A stretch of DNA of 64,000 nucleotides from Scatomorpha sp964367935 (GCA_964367935.1 CAYIYZ010000002.1:224054-288053); one strand, 5' to 3'; shown: positions 1 to 9,172, counted from the first letter of the stretch. Program-made: numbers and translations. Notes: generated by a model not told the origin, from the letters alone.

Positions 1-1095
1 TGGGACAGTTCGGTACAGGATATAATAGACAAGATAAATGAGACAGACGAGATAGGCATAAAGATAGCGTATCAAGCAAACTCTGACTCATTTGTGGTAA
101 CATCGGATGAGAAGGGTGCAAGTGGTGCTATAGTCTTGTCGGGCACAGTAGCGGATGCACTGTTCGGAACGGCAGGCACGGACTATCAGGTGGAGCAGGG
201 CAAGGATGCGGTTATCCTTGTGGAGTATGCCGGTTCCACAAGTCCTATGGAGATAACACGTTCGACAAATACGATAAGCGTGGACGGTCTAAATATAACG
301 GTGAAGGATACGTTTGGCGTGGATGAGAGCGGAACTTACATAGCGGACACAGAGGCAGTGACTTTCACGGCTGAGGTTGATGTAGATGCAACTACTGAGA
401 TCGTGAAGGAAATGATAGACGAGTATAACAAGATGTTAGAAGAAATCGGCGATCTTTCATCTGAGATGCCGGACAATGATTTCCAACCTTTAACGGACGA
501 TGAGCGAGACGGCCTGAGCGAGAGCGAGATAGAGAAGTGGGAAACAGAGGCAAAGAAGGGCCTGTTGTTTAACGATACCGATATGCGTTCGTTGATGGAT
601 TCGTTGCGATTTGTGTTGCCGAGCAGCATGTACGATGAGTTTAAAGAAATAGGAATAACAGTTTCGACTGACTATGAGGATAATGGTAAGTTGGTGTTTG
701 ATGAGTCGGCGTTTAAGGCAGCGCTATCAGAGGATCCGGATAATGTGAAGGATTTAATAAACGGTGACGGTGCGGTACAGGCGGACGGTACGGTAGAGCC
801 GACAGGGCTGCTCACAAATATAAACAATACGATAGAGCGTTATGCGGGTATGACGGGCGCTACTAAGGGCATATTGGTAGAGAGAGCAGGGTCAAAGTAT
901 TCGCCGGCAACTTTGATAAGCGATGCGAATGCGCTCTCGAGAGATATCGACGATATAGATGATGTCATCGAGCGGCTACAAGACACTTTGCAAACTGAGA
1001 CTGACAGGTATATAGCACAGTTTACAACGCTTGAGACCTTGATATCGCAGATGAACTCGCAGAGCTCATATCTGGCATCTATGTTTTCATATTAG
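1..1095 (+). CDS. fliD: Flagellar cap protein FliD, C-terminal part (5' end outside window)
   Basis: The reading frame is open from base 1, so the gene starts upstream of the window. FliD forms the cap at the filament tip and helps exported flagellin fold into the filament. The visible part is the FliD C-terminal domain. It ends with the family's typical coiled tail, in which a conserved 'MNSQSSYLASMF' segment sits at the very end. FliS follows 19 bases downstream, the usual fliD-fliS order in Bacillota. A GTG at 94 is in frame but internal, and the residues before it continue the same domain. Confidence is high from the C-terminal signature and the neighbours. Confidence 0.93.
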   Translation, partial: WDSSVQDIIDKINETDEIGIKIAYQANSDSFVVTSDEKGASGAIVLSGTVADALFGTAGTDYQVEQGKDAVILVEYAGSTSPMEITRSTNTISVDGLNITVKDTFGVDESGTYIADTEAVTFTAEVDVDATTEIVKEMIDEYNKMLEEIGDLSSEMPDNDFQPLTDDERDGLSESEIEKWETEAKKGLLFNDTDMRSLMDSLRFVLPSSMYDEFKEIGITVSTDYEDNGKLVFDESAFKAALSEDPDNVKDLINGDGAVQADGTVEPTGLLTNINNTIERYAGMTGATKGILVERAGSKYSPATLISDANALSRDIDDIDDVIERLQDTLQTETDRYIAQFTTLETLISQMNSQSSYLASMFSY

Positions 1096-1114
1096 AAAGT
1101 GAGATGGAAAAGTA

Positions 1115-1480
1115 ATGAATACAAACGCCTATAAGCAGTATAAAGAGCAGTCGATAATGACAATGACGAAAGGCGAACTGTTGATAGTTTTGTTCGATGA
1201 ACTTACTAAGCGGCTTATGCGTGCGGAACTTTCGATGAAACACGGCAACTTTGAGATTTTTGAAGAGTCGACACAGCGCTGTGTTGAAATAGTGAAGTAT
1301 CTTAAGGACACGCTAAACTATGACTATGAGATAAGTCGCGAGCTAGGCAATATGTATGACTTTTTTCTGTATGAGTTAGCACGTTTGCAGGCGGGCAGAC
1401 GTCCTGAAATAGTGGCGGAGATTCTACCTTTGGTGAAGGAGCTGCGAGAAGCCTTTGATACAGCGTCAAAGACGGCGTAG
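1115..1480 (+). CDS. fliS: Flagellar export chaperone FliS
   Basis: A 121-residue all-helical protein of normal FliS length. It has the N-terminal 'NAYKQYKEQSI' stretch and the 'GELLIVLFDEL' helix typical of FliS. FliS binds the C-terminus of flagellin in the cytoplasm, stops it polymerising early and delivers it to the flagellar export gate. It lies directly behind fliD and ahead of a third small gene, forming one operon. The flagellin gene itself is not in the window. Confidence 0.93.
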   Translation: MNTNAYKQYKEQSIMTMTKGELLIVLFDELTKRLMRAELSMKHGNFEIFEESTQRCVEIVKYLKDTLNYDYEISRELGNMYDFFLYELARLQAGRRPEIVAEILPLVKELREAFDTASKTA

Positions 1481-1491
1481 GAGTTTAAGAG

Positions 1492-1890
1492 ATGGAAATG
1501 GTTGAATGCTTGTTAAACGAGCTTGGCATAAAGTATAGGCATATGTTAAGAGTGTATTCATGCACTAAGTCGTTACAGGAAGCGCTTGACGGTGACGATA
1601 GGGCTAGTGTGCGAGTTGCACTGAAGGAGCGGGCTTTAGAGATAGATAAGCTCATGGAGTGTGACAAGCGGATGGAGCGGTTGGTGAGAGGGCAGACTGT
1701 GATCTCGTCGCAGGTCTTAATGCGATATCTGCGTGAGAACCCGAAAGAGAGCGGATTGGCGGAGGATATGCGTTTTGCCGAGCTGACGCCTGAGTTGGAG
1801 CGCTTACATACTGTGTGGGCGAAGTGTATTGAGTATGACAAGAAGCTGAGTGTAAGGCTGGTTGGCAAGAAGTCACATTACGAGGCGTAG
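1492..1890 (+). CDS. Small helical protein at the end of the fliD-fliS operon, FliT/FlgN-like chaperone candidate
   Basis: A 132-residue protein predicted to be helical and rich in charged residues, 11 bases behind fliS. I do not recognise its sequence directly. A small export chaperone (FliT type) commonly occupies this place after fliS, and the length and lack of signal peptide or membrane segment fit that role. The start at the first ATG follows a weak GAG-type ribosome site; a second ATG lies two codons later. The function is inferred from position only. Confidence 0.55.
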   Translation: MEMVECLLNELGIKYRHMLRVYSCTKSLQEALDGDDRASVRVALKERALEIDKLMECDKRMERLVRGQTVISSQVLMRYLRENPKESGLAEDMRFAELTPELERLHTVWAKCIEYDKKLSVRLVGKKSHYEA

Positions 1891-1905
1891 AGATGGCATA
1901 AAAAT

Positions 1906-1939
1906 ATTTGGAGTGATATACTCGTATATCACTCCAAAT
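1906..1939. terminator. Bidirectional hairpin terminator after the fliD operon
   Basis: A perfect 15-bp inverted repeat with loop CTCG, lying between two convergent genes. The stem is A/T-rich at its base, with GGAGTG/CACTCC in the middle. It can stop transcripts from either side, although the T-run is weak. Confidence 0.7.
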
Positions 1940-1956
1940 CTGTGTTAATTGAATAG

Positions 1957-2676
1957 TTAAGATGAAATAATCCAAACGGGTCCGGCGTTTTGTGCGTTTA
2001 GGTTAAGCTGAGATACGAGGTCCTCAACATCCCAAAGTGTGTTGGTGTTATCTTCACTGACGGGATCTGCGATGATGACGGAACCGTCTGGCGCATAGCC
2101 GTGTGCAACGATGAAGTGCCCACCGTTTGTAAAATCACCGGGGCCCATGAGCATAACGATGAGTTTATCTTGAGAGAAGATATATTTGATGGATTCCTCT
2201 GTGAGTTGGCCGGTTAATTCTACATCAAGACCGAAACTCATTGCACCTTCAGGGATGAGCGAGTGCGCTGAACCGCTACCTTCGTAGAAATAGCCCATAT
2301 CCGTGGCCCAGTCTGCGGCCTCGGTGGGGAGTAGCTCTGTGTCAGTAAGAGAGCTGACGAGTATGGCTAAAACTGTGGGTCCACAGCCGTGAGTTTCCAT
2401 GGGGTCGGAGTCACCGTAGAGGTAGTCAGCCCATTCGGGGTCAGTTTGGTAGAACATTTGGATGGGCACGACGTATCCCTCAGCTTCAGGAGTAGGTGTA
2501 GGGGTTGGCGTGCTGTCACTGTCATCCGGTACTAATCCTGTCGCAAAGTTCGATACAGGTTGCGGACTGTCAGTGATAGTGTGACTTTCACTTGCGGGCT
2601 GCTCCAAGCTTGGAGCAATAAGACTAAACGAAAAGCATAAGAGCGCGAGAATAGCGCCTTTAAAGAAACCTCTCAT
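1957..2676 (-). CDS. Secreted C39-like cysteine peptidase family protein
   Basis: A 239-residue protein from the ATG preceded by AAAGGAGG at the right distance; an upstream extension lacks a ribosome site. Residues 1-25 form a signal peptide or membrane anchor. A Pro/Thr linker with alternating TP follows, then a papain-like C39_2 domain. The likely catalytic residues are all present: Cys in 'HGCGPT', His in 'GGHFIVAHG' and Asp in 'IIADPVS'. Such proteins cleave peptides outside the membrane, but the substrate is unknown. The gene stands alone, opposite in strand to the flagellar genes on both sides. Confidence 0.75.
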   Translation of the reverse strand: MRGFFKGAILALLCFSFSLIAPSLEQPASESHTITDSPQPVSNFATGLVPDDSDSTPTPTPTPEAEGYVVPIQMFYQTDPEWADYLYGDSDPMETHGCGPTVLAILVSSLTDTELLPTEAADWATDMGYFYEGSGSAHSLIPEGAMSFGLDVELTGQLTEESIKYIFSQDKLIVMLMGPGDFTNGGHFIVAHGYAPDGSVIIADPVSEDNTNTLWDVEDLVSQLNLNAQNAGPVWIISS

Positions 2677-2804
2677 TGAGAACCTCCTTTCAAAAAACAA
2701 ATAACTATACTTATAATATCGTCCGATTTTATGATATAATAAGTGTGAAGCCATAAACAGTATTCCCAAAAAAACGTAGTTCAAAAGGGAGCGAACACAA
2801 ATAA

Positions 2805-4013
2805 ATGAATGAAATCAAGATAAGCACACATGAAGCGAAGTATTTAATAGAGCTTATTTCATCGGTGTTGGGCAAGCGCAGTATGCATAAGACGGGCTCA
2901 TCACCGAGATGGGAACAGATGTATAGGATAGCTGATATACACAATGTGGCAAATATTGCGTACTATGCGACCTTGGGAGTTGGTGGTAAGCATACGGGCA
3001 ATTGGAAGCCGAAGTTTGAGCAGCGTTATCATAGTGCCGTTCATGCTGAGCGTATATACTCGCAGGTGCTACCGGCGCTATTGGCACAGTTTGAGATCAG
3101 GAAGATACATGCTATGCCGATAAGAGACTATGCAATGCGCACTTATTATCCACAGCGAGAGATGAGCGGAATGCACGGCGTGCGCATATTGGTAGAGTCG
3201 GGCAAGGAGTCAGCGGTGCATGATATTATGCGCCGAATGGACTTTGAGCAGAAGACAACAAACGATTGGGGCGACAAGATATATTATAAGATACCCGGAG
3301 CGACCGTGACTATACAGACGGGTCTGCATTTCTCAAATAAGAGGATAGATAAGTATTATCAGAAGGAAATAAAAAGTTACGCTAGAATGGGAGACTACTA
3401 TCATATACATGAGATGAATGCAGAGGAGTTGTATACTTATATAGTTGCGAGTGCGGCGGACAGTTGTACGAGGGACGAGTATACTATCAGGGATGTGGTG
3501 GATTTCTATTGCTTTAGAAGTAAGGTAGGAGAGAAACTAAACGAGGCGAAGGTAGCGGAGTATATGAAGTTCATGGAGCTTGAAAAGTTTCGTACGATGC
3601 TGTGCAAGTTATCTGACGCATGGTTTACTGATTTTGTACCGGGCAAGACGGATGACATTTTCTATGCATTCGAGAAATATGTAATAACTTGCGGAGCAGA
3701 CGGCCGTGAGGGTTGTGTTGGGATACTACCACCGATGCGTGAGATAACGAAGTTGTATGAGAAGGAGTTGCGCAAGAAACGCAGGCGTGAGCGAATAAAT
3801 TGGCTGTTTCCTCAGCATTACTATATGGTTGGTATGTTTAAGGTGTTGGAGGATGTGCCGCAACTACTACCATTTTTGTGGATAGTACGTCTTATGCGTA
3901 TGTGGATACGATCGGTGCGCATAAGGTTAGTGCGCTTATTTTCTCCGATAAAGTCACGTATAATAAAATTAATAAAAGGTCCGGATGAGAGTGACTTTGT
4001 AGATGAGGAATAG
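2805..4013 (+). CDS. Nucleotidyltransferase-family protein (NTP_transf_5-like) with degenerate active site
   Basis: A 402-residue protein resembling the 'uncharacterised nucleotidyltransferase' family common in Clostridia. Such proteins usually carry an LKG segment and then a 'DxD' metal site of the form R-x-M-x-D-I-D-x-L-V about 100 residues in. Here the equivalent stretch reads 'EMSGMHGVRILV': both Asp residues are replaced, and the LKG segment reads 'MPIRD'. The downstream DxHW-type motif is also eroded. The C-terminal 60 residues are very basic and partly hydrophobic and could contact membranes. Family membership is likely but catalysis seems lost. It lies between flagellar operons on the same strand, with no clear tie to motility. 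Confidence 0.55.
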   Translation: MNEIKISTHEAKYLIELISSVLGKRSMHKTGSSPRWEQMYRIADIHNVANIAYYATLGVGGKHTGNWKPKFEQRYHSAVHAERIYSQVLPALLAQFEIRKIHAMPIRDYAMRTYYPQREMSGMHGVRILVESGKESAVHDIMRRMDFEQKTTNDWGDKIYYKIPGATVTIQTGLHFSNKRIDKYYQKEIKSYARMGDYYHIHEMNAEELYTYIVASAADSCTRDEYTIRDVVDFYCFRSKVGEKLNEAKVAEYMKFMELEKFRTMLCKLSDAWFTDFVPGKTDDIFYAFEKYVITCGADGREGCVGILPPMREITKLYEKELRKKRRRERINWLFPQHYYMVGMFKVLEDVPQLLPFLWIVRLMRMWIRSVRIRLVRLFSPIKSRIIKLIKGPDESDFVDEE

Positions 4014-4046
4014 TAAAAGAAAATTATAAAAAAGTTAGTAAACGAC

Positions 4047-4073
4047 TTAATATTTTCAAAAGATAAACGATAA
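4047..4073 (+). promoter_or_regulatory. Candidate sigma-28 (SigD/FliA) promoter for the flgM operon
   Basis: TTAA, then 15 bases, then AACGATAA. The consensus is TAAA-N15-GCCGATAA, so the -35 matches 3 of 4 and the -10 matches 6 of 8. It lies about 50 bases upstream of flgM, an operon usually controlled by the flagellar sigma factor. Confidence 0.5.
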
Positions 4074-4121
4074 TAATAGTATGGACTATGTAGCGGACTA
4101 TGTAACGGAGGTGACATTTGT

Positions 4122-4433
4122 ATGTCAATAAGTATAGATAAGATAGGCGGCGGCGGACTTGGCAAGGTAACGCAGCGAGTGACTACGGAGAAGGTAGGAA
4201 CTCAGGAGCGCAAGGTCAAGCAGTTCGATGAGCTATTAATAAGTGGAGAGCGTGGTGTGTCTGAGGACAAGAAGGCGAGTGACCAGCTATCAAATAAGAT
4301 AAAGTTAGCAGTGCGTCAATCCACTGATACTGAAAGGGTAGAGAGTTTGCGTGCACGTGTGTCGAGTGGCTCATATGAGGTGAATATAGAGCAGTTGGCA
4401 GATAGTATCATGCGACTTTCGGGAAGTAGATAG
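4122..4433 (+). CDS. flgM: Anti-sigma-28 factor FlgM
   Basis: A 103-residue protein with a flexible N-terminus and the FlgM C-terminal helix pair. The stretch 'VESLRARVSSGSYEVNIEQL' matches the family pattern of K-I-x-x-I-K-x-x-I-x-x-G-x-Y-x-V-D. FlgM holds the flagellar sigma factor inactive until the hook is finished and FlgM is exported. The start follows a good GGAGGTG site. It opens the classical Bacillota block flgM-flgN-flgK-flgL-(DUF6470)-fliW-csrA. Confidence 0.88.
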   Translation: MSISIDKIGGGGLGKVTQRVTTEKVGTQERKVKQFDELLISGERGVSEDKKASDQLSNKIKLAVRQSTDTERVESLRARVSSGSYEVNIEQLADSIMRLSGSR

Positions 4434-4435
4434 AT

Positions 4436-4891
4436 ATGGAAGAGTTTAAGCAAGTAATCAGAGAACTAACAGATTTGTTTAGGGAGCTGTCTGCATTAGG
4501 CGGAGTGAAGCTTGATGCTGCACGCATGAATAATACTGCGACCTTGGAGACGTGTATGACAAGGGAACAAGCTCTCAGTATGAAGCTAAAAGGCTTGGAG
4601 CAAAAGCGTGAACGTGTACAGGCGAGTTTGGGCTATGGCGGCAAGCGATTTCGTGAGATACTTGAGACAGACGGGGCGAAGGACGATTTAGAGATGGCTG
4701 CTTTGTTTGAGTCTTTGAGTAGGGAAGTACAGATGTTCCGAGAGGTAAATGATGATGTAAATCGTATTGTGGGAGTGAATTTACGAGAGATACGTAAGGA
4801 GCTTGATCGCAGGGACATAAAAACTTATGGAGCGAGTGGCACGAAGAACGAGAGAGAATACGAGTCCAGTCAGAAAAACTTCATAGTATAG
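4436..4891 (+). CDS. flgN: FlgN-family flagellar export chaperone
   Basis: A 151-residue helical, coiled-coil protein beginning 2 bases after flgM stops. FlgN (YvyG in Bacillus) chaperones the hook-filament junction proteins FlgK and FlgL, whose genes follow directly. The sequence is poorly conserved, as usual for FlgN. The call rests on length, helical make-up and exact operon position. Confidence 0.8.
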   Translation: MEEFKQVIRELTDLFRELSALGGVKLDAARMNNTATLETCMTREQALSMKLKGLEQKRERVQASLGYGGKRFREILETDGAKDDLEMAALFESLSREVQMFREVNDDVNRIVGVNLREIRKELDRRDIKTYGASGTKNEREYESSQKNFIV

Positions 4892-4907
4892 GAAAGGGTG
4901 AAAACAT

Positions 4908-6497
4908 ATGTTACGCTCAACATTCGCGGGTTTTACAATGGCACAACATGCACTACTTGCAAATCAGAGGGCATTGGATGTTGCTGGTCAGAACCTATCT
5001 AATATAAATACAGAGGGCTATACACGTCAGCGCTTGGACTTGGCGAGTATATCTCCGACTGGCGCAAGCTATACGACTTCGGAGCAGGACAATAAGGTCG
5101 GTCAGGGCGTCATGATGACGGGCATAACGCAGATACGTGATCCGTTTTTGGATATACAGTATAGAAATCAGGTAGCGAAGGTCGGCACGGTGGATGCGAC
5201 GGACGTGGTGCTTGAGCGCTTGGGCAATATGTTTGATGAGACGGATTCGACAGCGATTAGGGCTGCGTTTAATGATGTTATAACGCAGTTGAACAATCTT
5301 GCGTCGTCGGCAACAGCGGGTGAGGAGAGTATGGATGCTATAGTACGTTCATCTTTTGAGTCGCTGTTAAATCTGTTTAATCAGAATGCTTTAGAGCTAA
5401 AGGGTTTGGAAGAAGAGATAGTGTACAAGATGGAGGAGAGTTTGATTCCGAACTTGAATACGGCAATGGAGCAGATAGCGCAGCTCAATGTGACGATAAA
5501 GAATACGCAGGTGCTTGGAAATCCAGCGCATGAGTTGACGGATCAGCGCAATATGTTGTTGGACGAGATAGCTTCGTATTTGCCTATAGATGTGTCGTAT
5601 AGGGACATATCGGGCGAACCTAAGATAGATGAGCTTGTGGTTACATTTACTGCGACGGATGGAAATACATATACTCTGTTAGATGATATAGACTATGCGA
5701 GTTTTGCGTTTAATGAGGCGGGAGCAACGGAGCATCCGTATTTGTTGACACTGACACCTGCGCATGTGGATAAGACACAGCCTGCGCCGACGGCGGTGGA
5801 TATAACCAATACTATGGAAAACGGTGTACTCAAGGGATATACTGATATGCTAAATAGCGGTGAGGTCTTTGACGGCACAGATACGAGGGGCATACCATAC
5901 TACGAGCAGTTTTTCGATTCGTTTGTGAATGAGCTCGCTACAATGATGAATGAGATGAACCAGACGGTGGATCCCGCCGGCAATGTAATTGACAATATAT
6001 TGTTTGAGACAAATGACGGGTCGCCGGAGATAACGGCACTCAATATACAGGTGTCGGATGCGTGGAAGCAGGGGCTTGTAGAGCTGTCAAAATCAAAGGA
6101 CGTGGACGCTACGGGTGAGCCTTTGCTATCAACGGACTATGAAAATATACTTGACATGGTGCGAGCGCTTACGACGGAGCAGAGCATATATACAACGACG
6201 GATACAATGGGTAATACGGTAACTATTTTCAGTGGCACGATGCAGTCGATGTATGATAATTTGCAAAATGTACAGGCGATAGACAGGAAAGCTTCGTCTA
6301 CATTATTACAGAATCATGTAACGGTGTTAAATCAGATATCTGATACGAAGGATTCGGTATCATCTGTAAATCAGGACGAGGAAGTAGCGGACTTGATGCG
6401 TTATCAGCAGTCGTATAGTGCGGCATCGAGGTTGATGACGACGATGGATGAGATATTGGATGTGTTGATAAATAATACGGGCATAGTAGGACGATAG
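4908..6497 (+). CDS. flgK: Flagellar hook-associated protein 1 FlgK
   Basis: A 529-residue protein with both diagnostic ends. The N-terminus carries 'LSNINTEGYTRQR', the flagellar rod/hook signature. The C-terminal helix contains 'YQQSYSAASRLM', typical of FlgK. FlgK is exported through the flagellar channel and forms the first ring of the hook-filament junction. Length and domain order are normal. The start has a GGAAAGGGTG site 7 bases upstream. Confidence 0.95.
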   Translation: MLRSTFAGFTMAQHALLANQRALDVAGQNLSNINTEGYTRQRLDLASISPTGASYTTSEQDNKVGQGVMMTGITQIRDPFLDIQYRNQVAKVGTVDATDVVLERLGNMFDETDSTAIRAAFNDVITQLNNLASSATAGEESMDAIVRSSFESLLNLFNQNALELKGLEEEIVYKMEESLIPNLNTAMEQIAQLNVTIKNTQVLGNPAHELTDQRNMLLDEIASYLPIDVSYRDISGEPKIDELVVTFTATDGNTYTLLDDIDYASFAFNEAGATEHPYLLTLTPAHVDKTQPAPTAVDITNTMENGVLKGYTDMLNSGEVFDGTDTRGIPYYEQFFDSFVNELATMMNEMNQTVDPAGNVIDNILFETNDGSPEITALNIQVSDAWKQGLVELSKSKDVDATGEPLLSTDYENILDMVRALTTEQSIYTTTDTMGNTVTIFSGTMQSMYDNLQNVQAIDRKASSTLLQNHVTVLNQISDTKDSVSSVNQDEEVADLMRYQQSYSAASRLMTTMDEILDVLINNTGIVGR

Positions 6498-6520
6498 AAA
6501 GGCGAATGGGGGGTTAAGTC

Positions 6521-7516
6521 ATGAGAATAACGACGAATATGATAAGACGCAACTATATGGACAGCTTGAATTCGTCTATGGGAGCGTTAGAGGCAGTGCG
6601 TAGGCAGGCGGAGACGGGACGCAAGTTTTCAAACTCCTATGAGGATCCGGCATCGGCGGCAGAGGCTATCATATTGGAGAGTCGCTATGCACGCAATAAT
6701 GACTATATCAATACTGTAGAGAATACTATGAAGTGGCAGGATACACAGGAGAGTGTTTTGATGCAGATAGAGGATATAGCGATGGAAATTGAGCAGAAGT
6801 ACTCAATGGAGGCGTTAAACGGCACGAACTGGGATGACAGGGATGTGTATGCAACTTTGTTTGATGAGCTACAGCGTTCGATGGTGAATACATTGAATAC
6901 GAAGTATTCTAACTCCTATGTAATGGCAGGCGCTGATGGGTTGAATGCACCTTTTCAGATCTTGGACGACGGCACAGTTACATATAGGGGGCTGAACGTA
7001 GACGATGTGCTAAATACAGCGGCGTTTGACGAGATGGCAGCGGAGAAGGCGTATGTTGACATGGGTTTTGGCCTAACATTTGATGCGACGGGCGAGATAG
7101 ATCCGGCGAGTGCGTTTAATGCGGCAATCCCCGGCATAGAGATATTGGGATATGGCGAGGATGCTGACGGCGTGAGTAATAATATGTTAGTACTCATAGG
7201 TGAGATGTCGGAACTGTTGAGGGAAGAGAACTTCAATTCAGAGGAATTTGAGATATTGTGGGAGAAGTTTGGAGACGGCGCTCAGCATGTTCGGGAGAGT
7301 GTGGCTGAAATCGGTGCGAAGTCACAGCTGATGGATGCTACGCTTACGAGGCTTGAAGATGAGAATTTAGCAATAATAGAGCAGTTTGACAGCAAGGTAA
7401 ATATAGATGCGGCAGAGGCTATTACTGATATGACGTATAAGGACTTTGTGTATAACCTGGTGTTGAAGGTGGGTTCTAATTTATTGACTCCTTCATTACT
7501 GGATTTCATACAATAA
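6521..7516 (+). CDS. flgL: Flagellar hook-associated protein 3 FlgL
   Basis: A 331-residue flagellin-like protein. The N-terminal helix 'MRITTNMIRRNYMDSLNSS' and the following 'GRKFSNSYEDP' loop are FlgL-type D0/D1 features. The C-terminal helix is also present. FlgL forms the second junction layer, between FlgK and flagellin. It follows flgK by 23 bases with a GGGGGG-type ribosome site and is part of the same operon. Confidence 0.94.
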   Translation: MRITTNMIRRNYMDSLNSSMGALEAVRRQAETGRKFSNSYEDPASAAEAIILESRYARNNDYINTVENTMKWQDTQESVLMQIEDIAMEIEQKYSMEALNGTNWDDRDVYATLFDELQRSMVNTLNTKYSNSYVMAGADGLNAPFQILDDGTVTYRGLNVDDVLNTAAFDEMAAEKAYVDMGFGLTFDATGEIDPASAFNAAIPGIEILGYGEDADGVSNNMLVLIGEMSELLREENFNSEEFEILWEKFGDGAQHVRESVAEIGAKSQLMDATLTRLEDENLAIIEQFDSKVNIDAAEAITDMTYKDFVYNLVLKVGSNLLTPSLLDFIQ

Positions 7517-7543
7517 GAGTATTATTAGATGGAGGTAGTATAG

Positions 7544-8161
7544 ATGGAACAGTTAATCAAGATAACTACGGTACCGATAGAGTATGAGTTTAAGATAAAC
7601 GATGCGAAGTTGGAACGTAAGAGTGGAACGGCGGAGCTTGAGATATCACGCAATGAGGGTGGGATGCAAATAAGGAGCCGTCCTGTGAAGTTGCGTATTG
7701 ATAGCTTTGAGGCGAGCAATTCCGTGGTACCGACGACAATGCGGTCTGTGGAGCAGGCTGCACAGCGTGGCAAGCAGAGTGCATATGAGGCAACGGCACA
7801 GTTTGCGAGTGAGGGCAAGATGATGTTGAGGGGCATAATGAATCCCGGATCGGAGGTATTGAGTCAGGTGATAGCACAGAGAAACGATACTACACCGGCA
7901 CAGATAGGTCTCAATTTTATTCCGTCGACGCCTCCTGAGATAAGCTGGGAAGCGCCGGAATTTTCGATTGAGTATCAGATGGACAAGCTAAACTTTGATG
8001 CGAAGATAAATACGGGCAATATAGAGTTCATACCTGGCTCTATAGAGCTGTCCATAACACAACATCCGTCGGTTAGCATAGAGTACGTAGGCGACCCGAT
8101 ATATGTACCACCGAGTGCAGCGGAGTTGTTTGGAGGCGAGGTACTGGATACACAGGCATAA
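7544..8161 (+). CDS. DUF6470 family protein (YviE-like)
   Basis: A 205-residue soluble protein between flgL and fliW, the place held by yviE in Bacillus. Its N-terminal half has short beta-like segments with alternating hydrophobics ('GTAELEISRNEGG'). A middle stretch ('MRSVEQAAQRGKQ') looks helical. The DUF6470 family is regularly found in this operon and its role is unknown. The start follows a GGAGGTAG site. Confidence 0.75.
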   Translation: MEQLIKITTVPIEYEFKINDAKLERKSGTAELEISRNEGGMQIRSRPVKLRIDSFEASNSVVPTTMRSVEQAAQRGKQSAYEATAQFASEGKMMLRGIMNPGSEVLSQVIAQRNDTTPAQIGLNFIPSTPPEISWEAPEFSIEYQMDKLNFDAKINTGNIEFIPGSIELSITQHPSVSIEYVGDPIYVPPSAAELFGGEVLDTQA

Positions 8162-8167
8162 TCCCGG

Positions 8168-8689
8168 ATGGGAAATAAGGTGGAAATGCGTACAAGCACG
8201 GTGCTGATGCGGCGTTGGATGTGTGCGCCCACTGAGGACGGAGGAAGATCAATGAGCAAGTTACCTGAAGAGCGTGGGATGTACGAGGAGAATGAGTTGA
8301 TAATATTCGATGAAGGTCTCTTTGGGTTTGAGGAATGTAGGAAGTATCTTCCCTTACCTATAGATCAGGACAATTCGGATTTCATATTATTATTGAGTGT
8401 AGAAGATGAGAATTTGAGTTTTGTAATAGTGAATCCGTTTGCGTTGATGGAGGAGTATCGCCCGAGTTTAAGTGCTGATGACTATAAGAAGGTGGGCACA
8501 GATAACGAGGATGACTTGGCGTATTATGCTGTGTGTGTAATAGGGGATGTGCCTGAGAAGAGCACAATAAATTTAAAATGTCCGATAGTGGTAAATGTAC
8601 GAACTCGGCGTGCGGTACAGGTAATACTTCAGGGCAGCGGCTATGGCTTTCGGCACAGTTTCAGGGAGCTGAAGAAAGGTACGGTATAG
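8168..8689 (+). CDS. fliW: Flagellar assembly factor FliW
   Basis: FliW binds flagellin and also CsrA; the balance between them tunes flagellin translation. The core is clear: 'LIIFDEGLFGFEE' matches the family's I-x-F-x-x-G-L-x-G-F-E-x signature, and 'CPIVVNVRTRRAVQVIL' matches the C-terminal NPI-V-N-x-x-x-R-x-x-x-Q region. The start is uncertain. ATGs at 8168, 8186 and 8252 are in frame; 8252 has the best ribosome site (GGAGGAAG) and gives 145 residues, the usual length. The 28 residues before it may be a divergent first strand or untranslated. csrA follows 4 bases later. Confidence 0.88.
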   Translation: MGNKVEMRTSTVLMRRWMCAPTEDGGRSMSKLPEERGMYEENELIIFDEGLFGFEECRKYLPLPIDQDNSDFILLLSVEDENLSFVIVNPFALMEEYRPSLSADDYKKVGTDNEDDLAYYAVCVIGDVPEKSTINLKCPIVVNVRTRRAVQVILQGSGYGFRHSFRELKKGTV

Positions 8690-8693
8690 TTCG

Positions 8694-8930
8694 ATGTTGG
8701 TGTTACAGCGCAAAAAGGGCGAGGCCGTATTGTTGGGTGACGAGATACGTATATCGGTAGTGGAGTGTGGAACGGACGTGGTGAAGTTAGCTATAGAGGC
8801 ACCGCGTTCGGTAACGATACTGCGCGAGGAGTTACGTGAAGCAATGCTTGCTAATAAGCAGGCGGTGGCGGATAAGTCACAAATAGAAAAGGCTAAGAAT
8901 ATATTAATGGATAGTACGAAGAGAGAGTAA
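8694..8930 (+). CDS. csrA: Carbon storage regulator CsrA
   Basis: A 78-residue protein with the complete CsrA fold: 'MLVLQRKKGEAVLLGDEI' opens it and 'VKLAIEAPRSVTILREEL' carries the RNA-binding strand with the conserved Arg. CsrA binds GGA-containing hairpins in mRNA leaders, chiefly that of flagellin in Bacillota, and blocks translation. FliW antagonises it. Placement directly after fliW is the conserved arrangement. Confidence 0.95.
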   Translation: MLVLQRKKGEAVLLGDEIRISVVECGTDVVKLAIEAPRSVTILREELREAMLANKQAVADKSQIEKAKNILMDSTKRE

Positions 8931-8934
8931 TATA

Positions 8935-8985
8935 AATAGGTATACCTCAAGTACCTTTAAGCAGGGTATTTGCGGTATACCTATT
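8935..8985 (+). terminator. Long hairpin after csrA
   Basis: AATAGGTATACC pairs perfectly with GGTATACCTATT across 27 bases that contain a second short stem. There is no proper T-run, so it may be a weak terminator or an RNA-processing site closing the flgM-csrA operon. The remaining bases up to 9090 show nothing else I can name. Confidence 0.5.
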
Positions 8986-9090
8986 GTTGTAAAATTGCAC
9001 ATAGCTGATAGTACTATAGTTGCCCTGAGAACAAAACGGTGACAAAAACGATGCTAATAAAAATTATTTTACAAAATTTGAAATTTTATG

Positions 9091-9119
9091 TTCCAATTTT
9101 GCAAAAAATAGTGTAGAAT
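9091..9119 (+). promoter_or_regulatory. Candidate sigma-A promoter of the chemoreceptor gene
   Basis: TTCCAA, 17 bases, TAGAAT. It lies about 55 bases upstream of the start codon. No sigma-28-like motif was found here, although chemoreceptor genes often have one. Confidence 0.45.
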
Positions 9120-9172
9120 AAGATGAACGACGATTTATATTCTCTTAAGAGTAAAAAGGAGAGGGAGACGGT

